Shown: positions 12,840-26,800, counted from the stretch's first letter. The stretch is 64,000 nucleotides of DNA from Parapristionchus giblindavisi (GCA_943737045.1 CALSFV010000377.1:186001-250000); one strand, 5' to 3'. Numbers and translations: made by a program. The notes: generated by a model from the letters alone, not told the origin.

Positions 12840-14616
12840 TTAAAGGTGGACTCCCGCGAATATTTTCGTGAACAAACTGTGAAGACAGAAAGTTAGCAAA
12901 AGTTATTCTACAGTATCGGCGTAAAATCATGGGACGCTTTTTCATTTTTTTATAACTTTTGATCCAGAAAAGCAATCAAGCTGATCTTTTGAGACAATGT
13001 AGAGAATTTATCAAGGAATATTACCATGATGTGTTGGTGTAATTACCTTAGTTAATTTTTGCGTAGTCATGACGCTACCGAAGTGCACTTTTTTGAAAAT
13101 TCCCATTTCTTTAGTGAAAAGCCCTGTTCTTCGGGAACACTGTGAGAGTGGAGACCCCCACTAGGGATGTACAGTCAAACAATCCGGAATGGCTCCGACT
13201 CCGATTTCAAGCTGTGGCAGGGTTGCAACTTTGACCTCCAAAATTTATAATTCGGCTTCTAGATGTGATAGCGACCCGTTCTAAGCGCCAAAATGATGCT
13301 AGTGGCGAGTGATGTTTATCCCCGGAATATGGTAGTCATAGCTCGTCATTAGCTCTCAGGGCTTAAAAAACATTTTTTTGGAAGGACTGATTTTGAGACC
13401 CTACCGTTCAGAGGGCAGGTCTTCTAAAATTATGGTTTCAGCGCATGCAGCTTTGCAATGTATCACATATTAATTTCCCTTATTTTGGTTTAGTTTCGAT
13501 TCCTTTCAGACCCGCAGCAAATGTTATGCTGAGGTCTACTCGGTTGTAGCGAGTAAAGATCAAAATACAAAGATCAAAGATCAAAGTTTAGCAATAGTGT
13601 AAAAACTTTTGTGAACATCTCTAACATGCATTGGTATTTTGAAACTACGAGATTTCATCAATAGAGGCCCAGGGGCGAGAGAAGTAAGAGAGAAAGCGCA
13701 AGAGCGCGCTCCGAGTAGACCTCAGCAAAACTTTTGCTACGGGTCTGAAAGGAATCGGTACTAAACCACAATAAGGGAAATAAATATATGATACATTGCA
13801 AAGCTGCTTGCGCACCATAATTTTAGAAGACCTGTCCTCTGAACGGTAGGGTCTCAAAATCAGTCCTTCCAACAAAAATTTTTTTTAAGCCCTGAGGGCT
13901 AATGACGAGCTATGACTACCATATTCCGGGGATAAACATCACTCGCCACTAGCATCATTTTGGCGCTTAGAACGGGTCGTTATCACATCTAGAAGCCGAG
14001 TTATAAATTTTGGTGGTCAAAGTTGCGACCCTGCTACAGCTTGAAATCGGAGCCGGAGCCATTCCGGATTGTTTGACTGTACAGCCTAGTGGGGGTCTCC
14101 ACTCTCACAGTGTTCCCGAAGAACAGGGCTTTTCACTAAAGAAATGGGAATTTTCAAAAAAGTGTACTTCGGTAGCGTCATCACTACGCAAAAATTAACT
14201 AAGTTAATTACACCAACACATCATGGTAATATTCCTTGACAAATTCTCTATATTGACTCAAAAGATCAGCTTGATTGCTTTCCTGGATCAAAAGTTATAA
14301 ACAAATGAAAAAGCGTCCCATGACTTTACGCCGATACTGTACATACCGTATACTATTTATTTTATGCTAATTCATCGTATTGATCGCTGGAATCATGCAT
14401 GAATCATGCTAGCAATCGCAGGCGAAGGCGCGCTTTTTGAAAATAGGAAATTTCGGCAATAGGATTCGAACCCGCGACCATTCGCTACATAATCAGAAAT
14501 GTTACCACTGCGCTAAGTGACTGATGAGAGAGTATTCTATCTGGCATATCACTTGACGCTTGCATATGCGAGATGCAAGCGATTTGCATCAACTTTCGCG
14601 GGTCTCCTTCTTTAAA
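12840..14616 (-). mobile_element. tRNA-like dispersed element, interrupted by a foldback
   Basis: The element begins TTAAAGGTGGACTCC and ends GGTCTCCTTCTTTAAA, an imperfect inverted pair. Near its 3' side (14460-14525, minus strand) it has a pol III-like pair: an A-box-like TTAGCGCAGTGG and a B-box GGTTCGAATCC. Relatives occur at 53767-54120, 58243-58715, 59998-60262 and 62185-62660. In this copy the body is split at 12910/14340 by a 1.4-kb palindrome. The terminal symmetry suits a MITE and the internal boxes suit a SINE, so the class is open. Confidence 0.6.
12911..14339. mobile_element. Foldback element P1 (CAGTATCGGCG ends), TA-flanked
   Basis: It starts CAGTATCGGCGTAAA and ends with the reverse complement, with TA on both sides. 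The arms, about 630 bp each (12911-13543 and 13711-14339), pair over nearly their whole length with scattered mismatches. The roughly 165-bp loop includes GATCAAA heptads on its left side. There is no transposase ORF. It is related to P5 (22065-23719) through shared blocks such as TGACGCTACCGAA. Confidence 0.8.
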
Positions 14617-15860
14617 GATCATAAATAATTTTAGTTAAATATGTAAACATGTATGAAGGTGTAAATTGAGCAGGAATCAAGTATTTTTCTTAAAAAATCG
14701 AATATGTTCAAAAAAAATTAAATTAATCGGAATTAAATTAATCGGAATATGTTCAATACCTTCTCCAACTATTACGATGCTCATTATTTCAACGCAGTCT
14801 TGAAAATGCTCAAACTTTACCCTGTTTCCGCATTTATAAAAAAACCCAAAAGGAATTGTAAACATTTAAAACGAGTTCTTTTTTGGTCTTCAACGTTACC
14901 TTGGAGGATAAGGGCTCCGACAATGGAAATGAAATCCAGTCAGAAGGATGAGAGTATTGAATGACGCCCCCCATCCATTCAAGCAAAGTGATTCCTGTGT
15001 GTCCTAGTCGTTATCATTTACTTCTGAAAATGAGATAAAGTAAAATTGGTTCACAATTTAAAAAAATAGCCTTTAAAATTCTTATGGAGAAGTCAGTGTA
15101 GTTCAACATTCAGACAGCTATGTAATGATTATTTTACGTTTCCTTGGTATAAAATTTATCACTGTGTCCTCTTTATTGTTAGTACTTTGTTTCACTCACC
15201 TCATTATATGAAATCTGCAAGTTTATTCATGGAAATAGACGGGTAATACGTGCCAGTTTACGTAAGTCTCTAATTTCCTATATTCATCTACTTCATGTAA
15301 ATGGAAATGTATGATACATCTGTGAATAGACAATATGAAGGTAATTACATTACATAACGGAAATATTTTGGGAGAAAATGATGATCTGTGACGAGGCCAA
15401 TCCCACACAAGTTCAGACCACCATGCACTTTAACGGGGGGGAGGGGGGGTCCTTCCAGTGTGGTCCAAAAACTTCTGATGCTAACAATTAGAACAATATT
15501 TTACAGTAATGAAATTGGTATATATATAATACATTAATTATGTTTAATATTATTAATTAGCATAATTAATTACGATCTCACATTATATTAAAGGAACATT
15601 GTAGATCGAATAAATAATAATCAATAATAAATTTGACTTTCGTGAAGTTACACTTCATATTCAATGCATTTATGAGTTTATCAGATTAGAATATTCAAAA
15701 AAAAATTAGATTTACATACTTCCGAATATAATTCACATTTTTGTTTCTCTATCTATGCAATCGGTTTACAATGTATGTCTTTGAGTACCTCGTTTCTTTT
15801 TGTGATATTGATGGTAAATCTCATTACTTTTTATAACTTTGACAATTGATTTTTATTCAG
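14617..15860. other. Intergenic, no supported gene
   Basis: AT-rich sequence with a G-rich run (two blocks of seven G) at about 15430-15445. No exon with both splice sites and a credible frame could be established. Confidence 0.35.
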
Positions 15861-15862
15861 CC

Positions 15863-16033
15863 GATGGTCTCATTCGTATCACTCTAATTGCACTTTGTCT
15901 GTCAATATCAGTTGCTGGAATGACAACTTCATGCGCGAAATATGTGAGATGTTCTTTGATCTTTGATATTTATTTTGAATACATCAATTATTTCAGGAGC
16001 AATCTGCACCTTACCATCAATATTTATATTGTA
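15863..16033 (+). CDS. Possible last two exons of a small gene, next to foldback P2
   Basis: After a TTATTCAG acceptor the frame reads DGLIRITLIALCLSISVAGM then TTSCAKY to a GTGAGA donor near 15942. A TATTTCAG acceptor near 15996 continues EQSAPYHQYLYCI. Removing the palindrome that begins at 16036 would give an immediate in-frame TAA. The first part is hydrophobic. No upstream exon was found and no family is recognised. Confidence 0.2.
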
Positions 16034-16035
16034 TA

Positions 16036-17609
16036 TACAGTAGACGACAAAATTATATCATATTTCAGTTTTTTCGTCATAACATGCTTAAAAGTGGTTA
16101 AATCTTTCCCAATTTTTTACAGGTAATAATCCGTCCATATATGGTTCTTTGGGCAATTACTTGTTGAGATACCGCAAAAAGCAAAATTTTAAAAATTATT
16201 TTGCCAAAATTGTGAAATTGACGTTTTTCTGTTTTTTTTCTAACAATTTTTATTTTGTACTTGTTCGTTTTAATTCATGTTACCATTCATTATTTTATGA
16301 TTTAGAGTATGGGTAGGCTTCGTGGAGCAGCCCGTTTAACATGGCACCAGCAAAATACGATGGTATGAGGAGCCCAAAGAGGAGACACACAAGTGCATCT
16401 TTCGTAGCAATTCAACTTGTCCCAATCAACGAATTTCCAAGTTCCTTACCCGGTACAGACCTCGAAACGTTCCAGGAGCAATTATTGGAACAGGTAAACC
16501 TCATAGACTCGCCATGTCATCGATTGCAACGTCCTGCGGGCGCTACGAAATAACACCCAAATGTCGACAGGCGTGGTCAAATCGATTTCCCAGCCACCTG
16601 GAGACCCCAACGTGTCCCTCCACACTACTCAACGTTGTCTGAATGATGCTAGAGTCCATGCACGTTGCCCGGATAAGAGGTCGTTCATCATTCCAAGGAA
16701 TCAGGCATGAGAAAGTGGAATGTGCATGCGCGTATCGACACCGGGATCAGCAGACTTGCGAAATGTGCCCGATTGCATGAAGTTGACACTTTGGATCGAA
16801 CCGGGTGTCAACAGGACGACGTACGTAATTTATATGTTCCAAATCTACGATATTCAACATCGATTCGGCCGATCATAGCACATTTCACAACTCTGCTGGT
16901 CCCCGGTGTCGATACGCGCATGCACACTCCACTTTCTCATGAATGATTCTTTGGACTGATGATCGACCTGTTAACCGGGTGACGTGCATGGACTCCAGCT
17001 TCATTCAGACTACGTTGAGTAGCGTGGAGTGAAATGTTGGGGTCTCCAGATGGCTGGGAAATCGATTTGACCACGCCTGTCGACATTTGGGTGTTATTTC
17101 GTAGCGCCCGCAGGACGTTGCAATCGATGACATGGCGAGTCTATGAGGTTTACCTGTTCCAATAATTGCTCCTGGAACGTTTCGAGGTCTGTACCGGGTA
17201 AGGAACTTGGAAATTCGTTGATTGGGACAAGTTGAATTGCTGCGAAAGCTGCACTTGTGTGTCTCCTCTTTGGGCTCCTCATACCATCGTATTTTGCTGG
17301 TGCCATGTTAAACGGGCTGCTCCACGAAGCCTACCCATACTCTAAATCATAAAATAATGAATGGTAACATGAATTAAAACGAACAAGTACAAAATAAAAA
17401 TTGTTAGAAAAAAAACAGAAAAACGTCAATTTCACAATTTTGGCAAAATAATTTTTAAATTTTTGCTTTTTGTGGTATCTCAACAAGTAATTGCCCAAAG
17501 AACCATATATGGACGGATTATTACCTGTAAAAAATTGGGAAAGATTTAACCACTTTTAAGCATGTTATGACGAAAAAACTGAAATATGATATAATTTTGT
17601 CGTCTACTG
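16036..17609. mobile_element. Foldback element P2 (CAGTAGACGAC ends), TA-flanked
   Basis: The ends CAGTAGACGACAAAATT and its reverse complement are flanked by TA. The arms of about 735 bp (16036-16770 and 16875-17609) are nearly identical inverted copies around a roughly 104-bp unpaired centre. Each arm carries the same 70-codon open frame starting MAPAKYDGMRSPKRRHTSA (16341-16553 plus, 17094-17306 minus), differing at two amino acids. It has no similarity I recognise and no transposase. Confidence 0.85.
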
Positions 17610-18224
17610 TAAAATGCCATTAAATGGTATTATGAATTGATCCATTCGATTGAGATTATTATAAGAATCGACCTACAGTAGTATCTCATTATGTAGTGCA
17701 ATAAAAGCTTATTAATACTCGTTTTTAGAACAAACACGTTATAGTCTGTTTATTTGATCTTTAATCTCATCAGTTTAAGCAATAATATGTTACTTCAATT
17801 TAGAATATCATTGTCACTTTGTAAAATATGAATAAATAATAAGTTCTGAAAGACGAATGATGAGTTTACTGTTGTGATCCAAAATAGTTTGACATAGAGG
17901 GAGTGTAAATACACCATTCTCTACCAGAAAATGGTGTACACTCATGATGCCGTTATTTATGACTGAAAACAGATAAACTATCGTGTAGAATGTATATCAA
18001 TCCGAGATTAGATTGAGACTGGAGTGAGTTTTCCTTATGATGATGAAGTAAAAGACGAATTCATTAGTGGTGGGGAAAGATCTCTACTCTATTCGACTAC
18101 AAAGAGAATGAAACATGAGAAATGTCTCCTTGGTACTTCAATCATAACAACAATAGAGGGCCTTTCAAATCATTTGCCTTTTGAGTCATCCATCCATACC
18201 TACTTATCCTTCATTCTTCCAAAG
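17610..18224. promoter_or_regulatory. Upstream region of the EGAS-like gene
   Basis: Non-coding sequence between foldback P2 and the EGAS-like start codon; the promoter and 5' UTR should lie here. No specific element was identified. An open frame runs from 18024 into the first exon, but the methionine at 18225 begins the hydrophobic leader and is preferred. Confidence 0.35.
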
Positions 18225-20725
18225 ATGCCAACGCTTCTGTGGTTATTCTCTCTGATAGCATCAACTACAGCGACTGGTGATCTACTCAATACACTTCTAC
18301 CTCCAGTGGGATGTCATAATTATGGTCTATGTCAGTCAGGATTGACTGTTTCACCGAAATATGAATGTGATCAATGTTTGTGTAATTTTGGATATGCTGG
18401 AGATCGATGTCAATATGGTACTGTCTATTTTAAACCCTCTTTGCTCTTATCTTTAATTATTTAGATTAAAATGGTTCTCCACAATGAATGTTTTGTTATT
18501 GACTATTTCGTATTTTTTTAAATAATGACAAAATTGTTACTGAGGATTGCAGATATCATAATTAGATATTCTGTAATTTCAGACGGTCAACAAAACATTT
18601 GTGCCAGTTCTCCATGTTCTGGAACATTCTCCAATTGTATTCAGATAAGTAGTGGACAATACAAATGTGTATGCCCTACGGGGAAGTATGGACCAAACTG
18701 CGATACCAGTAAGCTCTATTTACATCTAATAATGCAACACCCTACATTTGAAGAAAATACAATAAATGAGGTAGTGGTTGTGATGTTCTGAAAGGAGTGC
18801 ATTGGAAGTCTTCATATGTAGAAGTAAATAATAATGAGCCACACATTGTTCGCCTTCTGCACAAATAGTTTGGAATATTAGTTTTACTTCACAAATTTCA
18901 GATCCTTGTTCGCCGTTTCCACCAACGTTTTGTAATCCACTTGCTAGTGTTCCATCTAGCCTGTGCTACGTTGAGGGCGAGGTAATTTACATTGTTTTCT
19001 GCATATTTCATTCAAATTATAGTGTATATTAGATAGAGTTGAAGTGATATTACATTTAAACGGAATATATGTAGTGTGAATTAACGAACTGCGATTTCAG
19101 TCGAGCTACAGATGCGTTTGCAAAGCTGGCAATTGGGGATTTTTCTGTGAAAGTGAGTAAAATATGTTTTATTTTTTATGTGGTTTGCAATGCAAAATTA
19201 TTGTTTTATTAATAATAAAATATTATTTATCAATCATTATATAATAATTATTATTATGAATTATTAATAATTATATTAGAATAATTTATTAATAATATAA
19301 CTATATATAATAAGTAAATGATTAAATAATATAATATTAATAATTAAATGTTCATGTAGATTATATGAGAGACTTTCTGACTCAGTGAACATATTTTGCT
19401 TATGGATTGGCACTTGGCCAAAAAGTGATAGTAACCGATCGGGCCCAAATCGTGCACAGTTGTAGTATGGGGTGACATAAGCTCACATACGAAGTTTGGG
19501 TTCATCATATCAACACCCTCGCTAAATAACGTAAGTTCGACAAAGTGGCATCAAAATTTCAAAGTTTACGGATTCGCTCGATATGTATATACAATGATGG
19601 GCAATATTAAGCAGGTAAAATCCCCCAAGTATCATCCCGATCCAAAACCTTTAGACCCAGAAAAAATTTTAAAAACACAAAAAAAAATTTTGTTTTATTT
19701 TTCCTACAATTGCCTCTCGGTGAGGGACTTTTTTTATTCCTTCAATTTGACGAGTATTCATTAGTGTAATTACTATACGAAAATGAACTAAAACAAATGG
19801 GTGGAATGTTGCCTTATTCCCGAAAAACCACGACTAATTTGCCTTTTTTAACGCGAACTGAGCCGATTAAGCGTGTGCCCTACCGTAATCCAATGCGGAA
19901 ATCGTAACTGGAATCCCTAGAACTGGAATCCCGACATTCGGCTCATTTTTGAAAAATCGATTTTCATGACCCCGGGGTCATGGCATAAAAAAATTTCGTT
20001 CTGAATGCGTGCGAAAAATCAGAATTGTGTTTGAATCGGTTTCCAACTTGCTTTCTGTAACATTCTGTCATAGTACTATGCAATCTACATAATCAATATG
20101 AAAATCGTTTATTTTCGAAAATTCATATTTTTTGGCACGTCATGAAAATCGATTTTTCAAAAATGAGCCGAATGTCGGGATTCCAGTTCCAGGGATTCCA
20201 GTTATGATTTCCGCATTGGATTACGGTAGGGCACACGCTTAATCGGCTCAGTTCGCGATAAAAAATTCAAATTAGTCATGGTTTTTCGGGAATAAGGCAA
20301 CATTCCACCCATTTGTTTTAGTTCATTTTCGTATAGTAATTACACTAATGAATACTCGTCAAATTGAAGGAATAAAAAAAGTCCCTCACCGAGAGGCAAT
20401 TGTAGGAAAAATAAAACAAATTTTTTTTTGTGTTTTTTAAATTTTTTCTGGGTCTAAAGGTTTTGGATCGGGATGATACTTGGGGGATTTTACCTGCTTA
20501 ATATTGCCCATCATTGTATATACATATCGAGCGAATCCGTAAACTTTGAAATTTTGATGCCACTTTGTCGAACTTACGTTATTTAGCGAGGGCGTTGATA
20601 TGATGAACCCAAACTTCGTATGTGAGCTTATGTCACCCCATACTACAACTGTGCACGATTTGGGCCCGATCGGTTACTATCACTTTTTGGCCAAGTGCCA
20701 AGAGAATGTCACTTGAGCCAGATAG

Positions 20726-20807
<82 letters not shown>

Positions 20808-23800
20808 TACCGTGCAGATTTTTTCTGTGAGTTCAAATTTTTTGTGATTAACGAACAACTATCAGTGAACATTTTAAGCCATTAACCACGTTGGTTGCAT
20901 ACCGCTCCGAGGAATTAGCTAATTTCGCCTGACCCATTACAATTTCGTAAAAATGCCATAACTCAGTCCGTAGTTGAGCTACAGCTCTCCGATTCAACAG
21001 GTATTATCGCATAGTCATGGGGCAGCACCATGACAATTTCGGAAGGTTTCAGGCTCTTGAAGAGAAAATTCGAAAAAAATCCCAAACCATATTTTGGACT
21101 TACGGTATTTGACGGCCGGTTTTTCTAAAATTCTAAAAATTTGCCACGACGTGCCTAAACATCTACCTAACACATCTACAAAGTGGCGAGATTACATCAC
21201 TTCAATTACGACTTTGCTAATAAAAATACCATTGGAAGTCAGAGTGGATTTTTGCGAGAAAAGAGACAGATAAAAAAGGTGGAATGTCCAATAGTGGAAG
21301 TAAATTCAGGATACTTGTGAGAAATGTGTTTATTAAACACTTGGTTCAAAATCCGGTCAAAATTGATTATGAAATATTGTGTTATTGACCCGTAATCGTT
21401 CTCGATATCGAACGATATTAGGTTCCGTCCACTTTGACTTTCAATGGTATTTTTATTGGCAAAGTCATAATTGAAGTGATGTAATCTCGCCACTTTGTAG
21501 ATGTGTTAGGTAGATGTTTAGGCACGTCATGGCAACTTTTTAGATTTTTAGAAAAACCGGCTGGGAAATACCGTAAGTCCAAAATATGGTTTGGAATTTT
21601 TTTCGTATTTTCTATTCAAGAGCCTGAAACCTTCCGAAATTGGAATGGTGCTGCCCCATGACTGTGCGATAATACCTATTGAATCGGAGAGCTGTAGCTC
21701 AACTACGGACTGAGTTATGGCATTTTTACGAAATTGTAATGGGTCAGGCGAAATTAGCTAATTCCTCGGAGCGGTATGCAACCAACGTGGTTAATGGCTT
21801 AAAATGTTCACTGATAGTTGTTCGTTAATCACAAAAAATTTGAACTCACAGAAAAAATCTACCTGAGAATAAACCTATTTTTACGATCGCACCTCGGCAT
21901 TTCAATAATGATGAAATCATTTCATCACCATAGGTAATAATCGATACCTTCATAATTTTCTCTAATGTTCATACTATATAAAAAAACCGAGGCCGATCGG
22001 CCAACTGTAAAAAGTTATAACGATTCGAATTTTGCGTCCATACTTTTGCACGGTACTGTATATACAGTAGCGCCGCAAAGTCTTAATACACTTTTTCGTT
22101 ATGCTGCCATTTTGGCGTCAGATGAGATATCAAGCTGAAACTTGTACATGATGTACCCACAGTATGTACGTATTCGATCCTCTTATAAGGTCTCACGGGC
22201 CTTTCTGGTTATTGCATAGTGATGACGCTACCGAACAACACTTTTTCGAAAATTCATTATTCTTTCAGGGATTTTTTCGTACTTATCACACTTCGTGAGC
22301 ATTGAGAGAACAACAATGCCTATCCAGAAAAAAAATTTCAGGTTGCTGCGAATTCGGATATTGGCTGCAGACTTGCTGCAACTTCGCAGTCGCAAAATCA
22401 TATCTCGGCTTCTAGAAGAGCTTTAAAGGAGTTTAAAGCAGCAAATTGTTTCTCTTAGTGAATCCGGATTATCCTGTAAGTATGGTAGCGCTAGCTCATC
22501 ATCCATCCTCCTGGATCGAAAAAGTCACTTTTTTAAAAGACCAAACTTTGAAAAATCACAATTCTGAGGGCGGACCTTGTACAAATCTGGTTTTTGGATA
22601 GGAATGTAGAAAATATATTAATTAATCGATTCCCCGCTTTTTAGAGCGATTGCTAATCTTTCTTGCCTGCGGCAGTCGATTATCTGAAGGATAGTCGTTT
22701 AGGCCGCGCTCCCTTCTCATCTCGCGACCCGTACACATCTCTAGGCTTTTCACACTGCTCAACGAGCTTTGATAGATGAAATCATTCTAAAACGTATTGT
22801 CGCTAATCCTGAACATCATAGTCTATAAAAGAAAGCGTTTTTGATCTTCTTTGATCGAATGAAACAACTTTTCATTATGATTTTGAGCAAAATTTGACGA
22901 AAAATGAGCAAAGATATAAGATCAAAGATCGAAAACACAAAGATCAAAGATCAAAAACTCGATTCATAAAGTGTCTCTCTATCCTGACCAACAAAAATCA
23001 CAATAAGCGGCTAAATCGTCATTGAGCAGTGTGAAAAGCCTAGAGATATGTACGGGTCGCGAGATGAGAAGGGAGCGCAGCCTAAACGACTATCCTTCAG
23101 ATAATCGACTGCCGCAGGCAAGAAAGATTAGCAATCGCTCTAAAAAGTGGGGAATCGATTAATTAATATATTTTCTACATTCCTATCCAAAACCCAGATT
23201 TGTACAAGGTCCGCCCTCAGAATTGTGATTTTTCAAAGTTTGGTCTTTTAAAAAAGTGACTTTTTCGATCCAGGAGGATGGATGATGAGCTAGCGCTACC
23301 ATACTTACAGGATAATCCGGATTCACTAAGAGAAACAATTTGCTGATTTAAACTCCTTTAAAGCTCTTCTAGAAACCGAGATATGATTTTGCGACTGCAA
23401 AGTTGCAGCAAGTCTGCAGCCAATATCCGAATTCGCAGCAACCTGAAATTTTTTTTCTGGATAGGCCTTGTTGTTCTCTCAATGCTCACGAAGTGTGATG
23501 AGTACGAAAAAATCCCTGAAAGAATAATGAATTTTCGAAAAAGTGTTGTTCGGTAGCGTCATCACTATGCAATAACCAGAAAGGCCCGTGAGACCTTATA
23601 AGAGGATCGAATACGTACATACTGTGGGTACATCATGTACAAGTTTCAGCTTGATATCTCATCTGACGCCAAAATGGCAGCAGAACGAAAAAGTGTATTA
23701 AGACTTTGCGGCGCTACTGTACAGTAGCGACGAAAAGTATTCGCCCAAAACTTTGCAATGTCATAACTTTTGATTCAGATGAGCAATCGGGCTCATGTTT

Positions 23801-26800
23801 TGGCAGGATACTATAGTGCTAGTGGACATCATATCCTACTGACGTTATTATGATTCGTCGTCGTATTATTTTGTAGCGATCCTGGAACCCCTCAGTACTT
23901 GCTCAGCGATAATTATTTCATCAGTTCGATTTTCTGAGATTTGTTGTTAACAGTATTTGAACTACATTTACTGAGGAGTAGAATCCGCTATGCGATCGAT
24001 TCGAGCCAATTCATTTCTGTGAGAAAATCGTAATTTCCGACACCCCTGAAATTGAACAAAAATGTCATAACTCTGTGTTCAGTGAAGCTGCAGGCTCCAC
24101 AATTTATTTAGTTAATTGCACATGAGTGATACAAAACTTGGCCGAGTATCAGCCCGATTGGTTGAATTATGAGAAATTTCAAACATTTATTTTTCTCATT
24201 TTTCGAGGTACAGGAAGTGGTCGGATTAATTTCGATTGAGTTCAACAGCAAGATGTCTTCTATATATAGTAGATAACAGTTTACTAGTGTTTCACAAAAT
24301 TTTGATTTCTTTAAAAGAAGTTATGGTTCCAGAAAGGAGGTCGAAAATTGTCATGGCACGATTTTTTCAGGTTATCCAAAAAATTAAAATGATTTTTGCG
24401 GGACAAAAAGAGCATCAACAGCCATTCTATTATAGGGGATCATCTTCTGTTCTCATGATAATTTTCATGACAAAGTATGAGTCTAATCAGATAAAGTCTG
24501 AGACTTTCGGAAAAATTCTGAAAAAAGATGCTAACTATTTTCGACTTCCTTTTTCTAATCATAACTTCTTTTAAGAAATCGAAATTTCGTGAAACACTAG
24601 TAAACTGTTATCTACTATATATAGAAGAGATCTTGCTGTTGAACTCAATCGAAATTAATCCGACCAGGCACTTTCTGTACCTCGAAAAATGATAAAAATA
24701 AATGTTTGAAATTTCTCATAATTCAACCAATCGGGCTGATACTCGGCTAAAGTATTGTATCACTCATGTGCAATTAACTAAATAAATTGTGGAGCCTGCA
24801 GCTTCACTGAACACAGAGTTATGACATTTTTGTCCAATTTCATGGGTGGCGGAAATTACGATTTTCTCACAGAAATGAATTGGCTCGAATCGATCGCATA
24901 GCGGATTCTACTCCTCAGTAAATGTTTTTCAAATACTGTTAACAACAAATCTCAGAAAAATTCAACTGATGAAATAATTATCGCTGAGTAAGTACTGAAT
25001 GGTTCCAGGATCGCTACAAAATAATACGACGACGAATCATAATAACGTCATTAGGATATGATGTCCACTAGCACTATAGTATCCTGCCAAAACATGAGCC
25101 CGATTGCTCATCTGAATCAAAAGTTATGACATTGCAAAGTTTTGGGCGAATACTTTTCGTCGCTACTGTATATATATTTATAAAACTAATTAAATTATTA
25201 ATAAAAAAATTTCATCCAATCAATGCAAATTACACTTTGCATCGATTGGAAGAAATGAAAAAGAATATTATTCCCCTGTATATTTCAGTTCCCAAGGGGA
25301 CAAATCCTTGCGAAGGTCAATGTGGACCCGGAATATGCAATAATGTCAATCGATATGCATTCAAATGTATTTGCCCCCAGATCGGAGGAGAAGACGCTTA
25401 CGGTATTTCATTATACTATTAACTTATAATAATATCGTTAAACGATAATAATGTGTCTATTTAGCCATGAGATATTATGATTAGCCAGTAATACATGATG
25501 TACTCTCAGGCATTAACTGTGATCTTTTGGTATCAAATGGTCTTGTTCTTCGATGTGGAACACCTGCAGATACTTGTGATAGAACGAAATCATATTGTAT
25601 CGAGAGTATGGATCCACAACTTGATTGTAGTTTCAATTGTCGAGGAGGATGGACTGGTCCTGATTGTCAGACACGTATGATATTCAAGTAAAAGAGTATT
25701 CAAATACACTTGACTTTGGCAGAAATATACGATGATCCATGTGACAGTGTGACTGGTCCTATATGCAATGGACATGGTACATGCACATCTGGGATAGGAT
25801 ATGAATGGACTGGATGTGATTGTGATGATGGATGGCTTGGAAAAGATTGTGACGGTTAATTATTTAATTCTTTTAATTTATCGTTCCCTGTAACAAATGC
25901 AATGTGACATCCAAATTACATAGATGCTTCCTATTAGGGTGGCGAAAATGACTCAAGAATATTCATTTTTTTTGAATATTCATTCCAAAGGTCAGTTGAT
26001 CGGTCTCCTTGCGAATATTCGAGTGAGTAAAGAAAATTATGGTGAAAGGATGGCTGAGAAATCGGTCTGACTCGCACTCGACTCGCTTTTTTGACTCATT
26101 CGCATTGACTTCTCCTCAAACCACTCATTCTCCGGCGGTCGTAAATGCCTCTCCCGTGACTACTCACTCTAGACCGCTAACTAGGGAATGGTTTCTTTGA
26201 TGCATGAAATTACGGTTAGTGACCTACATAGCGATAATCAGCATGGTCGACTTAGTAAGAATCAACTTTCAAAAGCTGCAGTTGATCGATTTTTTGAACG
26301 AAACCCGTCGCATATCCGCCGCACGAAAGACAGCCAAAGTAGATTTTTGGACTTGATTTCCATTGAAACAGCAATTTTTGCTGGAATTACCATGCAGACA
26401 TAAAATTCAAAAAAAAAATCGAACTCGTGTTCAAAAAGTGGAAAAATAATAAAAATGCAACTTTTTGGATGTCTTTCGTGAGGCGGATATGCGACGGGTT
26501 TCGTTAAAAAAATCGATCAACTGCAGCTTTTGACAGTTGATTCTTACTAAATCGACCATGCTGATTATCGTTATGTAGGTCACTAACCGTAATTTCATGC
26601 ATCACAGAGACCATTCCCTAGTAAATTGGACGAATAATCATGAATCATTTTGCCACCCTGCTTCCTATAGACAATTAATCTTATTGCTTACAGTGGAAAG
26701 TTTCTGTTATAATAACCCGGACTATTGTAAGAATGGAGGATACTGTCAGGATTTGCCTGATTTCACATATGCATGCAGATGTATGTCACTGTATAGTGGA

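Noticed and set aside
15425..15445. G-rich run as a G-quadruplex regulatory site
   Set aside because: Only two G blocks are present and no gene is assigned nearby, so there is no basis for a function.
20622..20885. Open frames with alternating Tyr-Ile across the TA microsatellite
   Set aside because: A product of the dinucleotide repeat; no splice sites or homology.
24236..24574. 112-codon frame across the axis of foldback P6
   Set aside because: It overlaps both arms of a palindrome, so half of it mirrors the other; no similarity to a transposase.
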